From the NCBI RefSeq assembly GCF_032930845.1, contig NZ_CP136758.1, positions 1,186,001 to 1,250,000 on the forward strand: a stretch of 64,000 nt of DNA, written 5' to 3'. The notes beneath the pieces are model-generated. The model worked only from the letters and a program-made list of their open reading frames with translations, searched no databases and had not been told where the DNA came from. The position numbers and the translations under genes were made by a program. Positions 59,524-64,000 of the stretch are shown piece after piece. Within the stretch, counting starts at the first letter, position 1. Each line of letters begins with the position of its first letter. Origin of the DNA: Parvularcula sp. LCG005 (GTDB taxonomy: Bacteria; Pseudomonadota; Alphaproteobacteria; Caulobacterales; Parvularculaceae).

Positions 59524-60750
59524 ATGAAAGTCGCATACCTGATTAACCAGTACCCCTCGGTCAGTCACACCTTTATTCGTCGTGAAATCAATGCCCTGGA
59601 ACGCCAGGATATCGAGGTGGAGCGCTACGCCATTCGGGTACCGCCGCAGGTCACGGATTCTGCTGCAGACGCCGCGGAAGAAAAGCGGACGCGGCGTATT
59701 CTGGGGGGCGGGAAGGGGCCGCTGATCAAATCGGCACTCGCCACGCTCCTCAAATCGCCCGGTGGCACTCTGTCATCGCTGGCGCGGGCGTTGAAAATGG
59801 GGGCGAAGTCCGAGAGCGGCCTGGTCAGGCACCTCTTTTACTGGGGCGAGGCGCTGGTCGTCGCGGACTGGCTGAGGCGCGACAAGGTTCACCACATACA
59901 CGCCCATTTCGGGACAAATTCCGCGACCGTCGCCATGCTGGCAGCACCGCTGGCCGACGCATCCTACTCGATCACAATCCACGGTCCCGAGGAATTCGAC
60001 AAGCCAGCGCTGATCCACCTGCCTGACAAGATCGAAGGCAGTGCGTTTGTCGCTGGGGTCAGCTCCTACGGCTCCAGTCAGCTGCGGCGGCTCGTGCCCT
60101 ATGAGCTATGGGACAAGATCAAGGTCGTCCATTGCGGCATTTCCCGGCAGTATTATGCGGGTGTAGAGAGCAAATCATACGACAATCGGACCTTCGTCTC
60201 TGTCGGTCGGTTAAGCGAGCAGAAGGGGCAGGCCACCCTGATTGAAGCGGCTGGCATCCTAAAACGCGCCGGCCATGACTTCCACATCCGCCTCGTGGGC
60301 GATGGCGACCTTCGGGCCGTGCTGGAAAAACAGATCCGGGCCGAAGGGCTGGAACAGTACATCATGCTCGTCGGCTGGGCGTCACCGAAAAAGGTGAAGG
60401 AAGAAGTCCTCGCAGCCCGGGCGTTTCTGCTGCCAAGCTATGCGGAGGGCCTGCCGGTTTCCATCATGGAGGCCCTGGCCCTGAAGACGCCTGTCATCAC
60501 GACCTATGTCGCGGGCATTCCCGAACTGGTGAAGGACGGCATCAATGGCTGGCTCACACCGGCAGCAGACGCAGCGGCCTTGGCCGAAGCGATGCAGGCC
60601 GCGCTCGAAACCGATCCGACGACCCTGGAAATGATGGGGGCTGATGGTCGCAGCCGCATTACCGAACGTCACGACGTGGACCGGGAGGCTGAGAAGCTGG
60701 CGGACTATTTTGGTGACGCCCTTCGTTCTCGCGGAAAGGCCGCACAATGA
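59524..60750 (+). CDS. Family 4 glycosyltransferase, exopolysaccharide type
   Basis: A 408-residue GT-B enzyme resembling the WcaL/exosortase-linked transferases of this class: MKVAYLINQYPSVSHTFIRRE at the N-terminus, FVSVGRLSEQKGQATLIEA near residue 220 and the EX7E motif EGLPVSIME near residue 315. I take the ATG at 59524; an in-frame ATG at 59506 lies within an inverted repeat. It overlaps the following GT2 gene by four bases (ATGA), so both are coupled. Confidence 0.9.
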   Translation: MKVAYLINQYPSVSHTFIRREINALERQDIEVERYAIRVPPQVTDSAADAAEEKRTRRILGGGKGPLIKSALATLLKSPGGTLSSLARALKMGAKSESGLVRHLFYWGEALVVADWLRRDKVHHIHAHFGTNSATVAMLAAPLADASYSITIHGPEEFDKPALIHLPDKIEGSAFVAGVSSYGSSQLRRLVPYELWDKIKVVHCGISRQYYAGVESKSYDNRTFVSVGRLSEQKGQATLIEAAGILKRAGHDFHIRLVGDGDLRAVLEKQIRAEGLEQYIMLVGWASPKKVKEEVLAARAFLLPSYAEGLPVSIMEALALKTPVITTYVAGIPELVKDGINGWLTPAADAAALAEAMQAALETDPTTLEMMGADGRSRITERHDVDREAEKLADYFGDALRSRGKAAQ

Positions 60751-61940
60751 TTATTACGACCCTTTACGTCATTCTCGTCATTGTGACATTGGTTCTGGCT
60801 GTACTCGCGGGTGTTCTTCTGGCCGAAGTGCTGGCGGGCCTGTCCCGGCCCCGCACGGAACCTGTCGCTTCGGGCGAGATGGACCGCGCAGCGGTGGCGC
60901 TGATCGTTCCTGCCCACAACGAGGAATCAGTGATCGCGCCGACCCTTGCCAATCTGAAAGAGCAGTTGCGCGAGGGCGACCGGCTCGTGGTCGTGGCCGA
61001 TAACTGCACCGACAATACGGCCGCCATGGCCCGGCAGCTCGGCGCGATTGTCCTTGAGCGGACGGATGAAAAGCGTCGCGGCAAAGGCTATGCGCTGCAG
61101 CACGGCCTTGACTACCTCAAGACCGATCCGCCGACGACGGTGGTTTTTGTGGATGCTGACTGCGTCTGTGCACCGGGGACGATCGATCAGGTGGCAAGCG
61201 TGTGTGAGGAAACCGGGCACCCGGCCCAGGCCATGTATCTGATGGACCCGGCGCCTGACGGTGGAGCCAAGTCGGCCGTCTCGGCGTTTGCATGGCGGTT
61301 CATGAACAAGACCCGGATGTGGGGGCTGCAGCGCCTGGGCGGTCTGACCCGCGTGACCGGGGCAGGCTTTGCCATTCCATGGCCCATCGCGCGCGAGCTG
61401 GCGCTTGGCTCAGGAGAAATCGTCGAAGATCTCGCGCTGACCGTCGCCCTCGCCAAAAAGGGGGAAGCGCCCCAGTTGGTGGGCAATGCGCTGATCAGCA
61501 GCCAATTTCCGTCAGAGGACCGCGCCGCCGCGCTTCAGCACGCACGGTGGGAGCACGGCTCCTTGCGACTTGCCGGCGTGCGCGCGTTGCCATTATTTCT
61601 GCGCGGCGTGATCGGCCGCAACCGCCAGGCCGCCATGCTTGGGCTCGATATCGCTGCCCCGCCACTGGCCCTGTTTGTGGCATCGCTTATGGTGTTTGGC
61701 CTGATCGCCATCGTCTTCGCGCTATTTGGCAAAGGGCTGGCCTTCACGCTCACGCTTCTAGCCGGGCTGATGTTCGGCACGGCGATTATTGTGGGATGGT
61801 TCAAGGACGGCAGAGACGTCCTGCCGGTCCGGATGCTGGGGGAGGTTGTGCCCTATGTTCTCGCCAAAACCCGTGTCTATAATCGCGATGCCCGCAAATC
61901 GACCAAGACTTGGACGCGCACCGACCGGGACGGTGGATGA
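60747..61940 (+). CDS. Membrane family 2 glycosyltransferase
   Basis: A 397-residue membrane enzyme: one N-terminal helix (residues 1-30), a GT-A domain with VPAHNEESVI near residue 54 and DAD (FVDADCV) near residue 131, a QxxRW-type motif (QHARW) near residue 270, then two C-terminal helices (residues 308-355). This layout suggests a processive or polyisoprenyl-linked sugar transferase for exopolysaccharide. It overlaps the GT4 gene by four bases; tRNA-Thr follows. Confidence 0.9.
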   Translation: MIITTLYVILVIVTLVLAVLAGVLLAEVLAGLSRPRTEPVASGEMDRAAVALIVPAHNEESVIAPTLANLKEQLREGDRLVVVADNCTDNTAAMARQLGAIVLERTDEKRRGKGYALQHGLDYLKTDPPTTVVFVDADCVCAPGTIDQVASVCEETGHPAQAMYLMDPAPDGGAKSAVSAFAWRFMNKTRMWGLQRLGGLTRVTGAGFAIPWPIARELALGSGEIVEDLALTVALAKKGEAPQLVGNALISSQFPSEDRAAALQHARWEHGSLRLAGVRALPLFLRGVIGRNRQAAMLGLDIAAPPLALFVASLMVFGLIAIVFALFGKGLAFTLTLLAGLMFGTAIIVGWFKDGRDVLPVRMLGEVVPYVLAKTRVYNRDARKSTKTWTRTDRDGG

Positions 61941-62006
61941 GGGGCGCATGATCTCTCGCAAAAGCGTATTGACCTGCGCACGAACCTTGAGTACCGAAGC
62001 CGTCCT

Positions 62007-62082
62007 GCCCCTATAGCTCAGCTGGTAGAGCAACTGATTTGTAATCAGTAGGTCGTTCGTTCGAATCGGACTGGGGGCACCA
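62007..62082 (+). tRNA. tRNA-Thr (anticodon UGU)
   Basis: 76 bases including CCA. Acceptor GCCCCTA pairs with TGGGGGC (one G-U), the D arm GCTCAGCTGGTAGAGC and T loop TTCGAAT are standard, and the anticodon loop TTTGTAA gives UGU. Confidence 0.97.
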
Positions 62083-62190
62083 CTTCTCAAACTGTCGTCG
62101 TCTGTGTGCCGCTGAAATCCGGCGCGTCGGTTTGACGGTTTATCTGGCTTTGACCAGAAGGGCCTTCTTGTTTGATGGCTGGCCGATAAT

Positions 62191-62216
62191 GATCATCAAA
62201 TGTTCATTCGATGATC
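62191..62216. repeat. Palindrome upstream of the esterase gene
   Basis: GATCATC-A-AATG-TT-CATT-C-GATGATC: eleven matching pairs and one mismatch around a central TT. It lies 13 bases before the LacI-type operator. No T run follows, so a protein site or an RNA hairpin is more likely than a terminator. Confidence 0.55.
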
Positions 62217-62228
62217 CCTCCTGAATTA

Positions 62229-62242
62229 TGGCAACGTTTGCA
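62229..62242. promoter_or_regulatory. LacI-family operator-like site upstream of the esterase/GH43 unit
   Basis: TGGCAACGTTTGCA: TGNNAACGTTNNCA is the typical LacI-family form with central CG. It lies about 56 bases upstream of the -35 of the promoter at 62298. Confidence 0.55.
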
Positions 62243-62278
62243 TAACAATAATCGTTCGAATTGAGCATTTGAGCGGGC

Positions 62279-62297
62279 TTGAGCGTTGCACGCTGAA
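62279..62297. promoter_or_regulatory. Second palindrome abutting the -35 element
   Basis: TTGAGCGT-TGC-ACGCTGAA: seven of eight arm positions are symmetric. It ends at the base before the -35 hexamer, an activator or repressor position. Confidence 0.45.
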
Positions 62298-62326
62298 TTG
62301 ACCGTCTTTTGACTGAACCCTACTCT
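62298..62326 (+). promoter_or_regulatory. Promoter of the esterase gene
   Basis: TTGACC at 62298 and TACTCT at 62321 with a 17-base spacer; the start of transcription would be near 62333, about 25 bases before the gene. Confidence 0.5.
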
Positions 62327-62357
62327 CTTCCAAAATAATCTGGAGGAACGTTACGTG

Positions 62358-63290
62358 ATGTCGTTGTTTTCTCGGCGGGGTTTGGCCGTCTGCTCAGTTG
62401 TTTCGGTCTTGACCGCGTCCGCCTTTGCGCAGGACGGCAAGATGTACCCGATGGAAGCGCCGGCGGAGCCCAATGCAATTCAGCTCAATACGGGCGGGGT
62501 CGAAAATCAGCCTGCATCCGAGAGCTGGTTCCGGCAGTGGGGCGACCCCATGGCACGTAACATTACCGAGGCCACGCTCACGCCGTTTTTGCCGGACGCC
62601 GACAAGGCGACGGGGGCGGCGGTCATCGTCGCGCCGGGTGGTGGCTTCATGTGGCTTTCCATGGGCAATGAGGGCTGGGAGGTCGCGGAAGCGCTGAATG
62701 AGCGCGGCGTTGCTGCCTTTGTCCTGAAGTATCGCCTTCAGCCAACGGCCGATTCCCTCGAGGCTTTCGAGGGACAGATGAACCGCCGCTTCGAAGAGGC
62801 CGACACCAATACGGATGACGCTGACACTCCGCCGCCAAGACCGCGGTGGGATCTGTCGAACCAGCTTGAGGATGCTGAGGCGGCCTATCGGATGATCGTG
62901 GAGCGTGCCGACGAATGGAATGTCGATGTCGACCGGATCGGCATGATGGGCTTTTCCGCCGGTGCGGGCCTGACCATGGAAACGACGCTTAAATCTGACG
63001 TGGCAGAGCTGGCGTTCATCGCGCCGATCTATGGAGGGATGGGGCCGGTTGATGTGCCTGCCGATGCGCCGCCCATGTTTGCCGCCATTGCGACGGACGA
63101 TTTCCTGTTCAACGGTGAGTTCGGTGTGATCAAGTCCTGGTACGATGCCAAACGGCCGGTTGAACTGCATCTCTACCAGAATGGTGGGCATGGCTTCGGT
63201 CTTGGCAATCCTGACCGGACGAGCAATCAGTGGTTCGACGCATTCATGCATTGGGTCGAAGTCAATGGCTGGCTTGAGCCTGGCAACTGA
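62358..63290 (+). CDS. Secreted alpha/beta-hydrolase, probable xylan-related esterase
   Basis: A 310-residue exported protein (signal peptide to about residue 24, ASAFA). The fold is shown by VIVAPGGGFMWLS near residue 95 (oxyanion region), the nucleophile elbow GFSAGAG near residue 200 and the His in GGHGFGL near residue 280. It resembles the esterase/lipase group often annotated as xylan acetyl esterase or endoxylanase-like, and sits between xylanase and GH43 genes, so deacetylation of xylan is a fair guess. GTG at 62355 or ATG at 62358 may start it; GGAGGA lies upstream. Confidence 0.85.
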   Translation: MSLFSRRGLAVCSVVSVLTASAFAQDGKMYPMEAPAEPNAIQLNTGGVENQPASESWFRQWGDPMARNITEATLTPFLPDADKATGAAVIVAPGGGFMWLSMGNEGWEVAEALNERGVAAFVLKYRLQPTADSLEAFEGQMNRRFEEADTNTDDADTPPPRPRWDLSNQLEDAEAAYRMIVERADEWNVDVDRIGMMGFSAGAGLTMETTLKSDVAELAFIAPIYGGMGPVDVPADAPPMFAAIATDDFLFNGEFGVIKSWYDAKRPVELHLYQNGGHGFGLGNPDRTSNQWFDAFMHWVEVNGWLEPGN

Positions 63291-63311
63291 TCCTGCTGTT
63301 CTCTCTTGACG

Positions 63312-63355
63312 CGGTCGGTGTTGGAGCGTTTCGCTCAGTGTACCGCCGACCGTTT
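63312..63355 (+). terminator. Nested hairpin between esterase and GH43 genes
   Basis: Outer stem CGGTCGG with CCGACCG (63312-63352), inner stem GAGCG-TTT-CGCTC (63324-63336), then TTTCCC. The short T run makes it a weak terminator or an attenuator reducing GH43 expression. Confidence 0.4.
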
Positions 63356-63432
63356 CCCGCGTGACCCCGGCCATCTCGTTTCAAGATACGCTCGGGTGCC
63401 AACATCATCCGTCATTCCATTGGAGACTGCTT

Positions 63433-64000
63433 ATGCAGCGTAGTACTTTCGCGACTTTTTTCAGTTCTGTCTGCCTGCTCTCTCTCGGTTCAGCTTTTGC
63501 CGCAGACGAAAAACCGTTGGACGATGCCGCCAAGACGCCAGGCACCAATCCGATCTTTACCGATCGTTTTACGGCGGATCCAGCGCCCCTGGTGCATGAT
63601 GGTCGTGTCTATCTTTACGTCGGCCATGATGAGGCCGGACCCAATGAAATGTTCCGGATCACGGAATGGCTCGCCTACTCATCTGACGACATGAAAAACT
63701 GGACGTCACACGGACCAGTGATGCGGCCTACTGATTTCTCCTGGGCTATCCGCGATGCGTGGGCGTCAGAAGTCGAAGAGAAAGATGGGAAGTTCTATCT
63801 CTACACGACGGTGGAACACGACGAGACGGATCCGGGCAAAGCTATAGGCGTGGCCGTCTCTGATAGTCCCACGGGGCCGTTTGTTGATGCGCGCGGCAGT
63901 GCGCTGGTCAGCAACTCAATGACCAAACAGGCCAGCCACTCATGGGATGATATCGACCCAACGGTTTTTCAGGACGATGACGGGACGGCGTGGCTCTATT
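63433..64000 (+). CDS. Glycoside hydrolase family 43 enzyme (start only)
   Basis: The first 189 codons of an exported enzyme; the gene runs past the window. A signal peptide (MQRSTFATFFSSVCLLSLGS then AFAA) precedes a five-bladed propeller: FTADPAPLVHDGRVYLY, with the catalytic-base Asp, then FYLYTTVEHDE and the WDDIDPTVFQDDDGTAWLY blade, which carries the expected pKa-modulating Asp. This pattern fits beta-xylosidase/arabinofuranosidase-type GH43. GGAGA precedes the ATG. It extends the xylan locus, probably reading on from the esterase gene. Confidence 0.9.
   Translation, partial: MQRSTFATFFSSVCLLSLGSAFAADEKPLDDAAKTPGTNPIFTDRFTADPAPLVHDGRVYLYVGHDEAGPNEMFRITEWLAYSSDDMKNWTSHGPVMRPTDFSWAIRDAWASEVEEKDGKFYLYTTVEHDETDPGKAIGVAVSDSPTGPFVDARGSALVSNSMTKQASHSWDDIDPTVFQDDDGTAWLY

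Overview
The window is chromosomal DNA of an alphaproteobacterium. Ribosomal and RNA polymerase proteins have alphaproteobacterial lengths and gene order, MutL carries the endonuclease motif, and several genes (VPLPA-type C-terminal anchor, exosortase-linked O-glycosylation ligase, Tat-lipoprotein xylanase) suggest a marine or aquatic Hyphomonadaceae, Maricaulales or Parvularculales-like organism. The taxonomic guess is inference; no 16S gene is present.

Region 1 (39-30833) is the transcription/translation superlocus on the + strand: rpoB-rpoC, then rpsL-rpsG-fusA-tuf, then the S10, spc and alpha operons ending with rpsM-rpsK-rpoA-rplQ. Intrinsic terminators separate blocks after rpoC, tuf, rpmD and rplQ. 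A strong promoter-like sequence lies at the 3' end of adk ahead of rpsM. A three-gene glycan cassette (GT2, sulfotransferase, GT4; 8610-11751) is inserted between rpoC and rpsL, where most relatives have nothing.

Region 2 (31000-46000) holds a secreted von Willebrand A protein with a VPLPA/PEP-CTERM-like anchor, a secreted TPR protein, an S9 peptidase, a DegP/HtrA protease coupled to rarA (which seems to lack a standard start codon), a 41-residue membrane peptide plus a large unknown exported protein in front of xerD, accA, an O-glycosylation ligase of the exosortase-A-associated type, a lipoprotein and a MarC protein. The CTERM protein, the ligase and the glycosyltransferases further on point to an exosortase/exopolysaccharide system whose core lies outside the window.

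Region 3 (45575-57895) is housekeeping with decay in the middle: mutL, a frameshifted DUF1203 gene, a monooxygenase-like gene overlapping a Fur-box-preceded DUF2061 gene on the other strand, the two ends of a GNAT acetyltransferase gene separated by a foreign small gene, ada, an AT-rich orphan lipoprotein, parE, a SRPBCC protein, a lytic transglycosylase, sfsA, a DUF2809 protein, a CinA-type protein and sdaA.

Region 4 (57958-64000) contains tRNA-Leu(UAA), tRNA-Thr(UGU) and a xylan-use locus (GH10 xylanase, alpha/beta-hydrolase esterase, start of a GH43 enzyme) interrupted by a GT4-GT2 pair. Two LacI-family operator-like palindromes precede the two xylan transcription units, suggesting one shared sugar-responsive repressor. 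No CRISPR array, rRNA gene, intact insertion sequence or prophage was seen.
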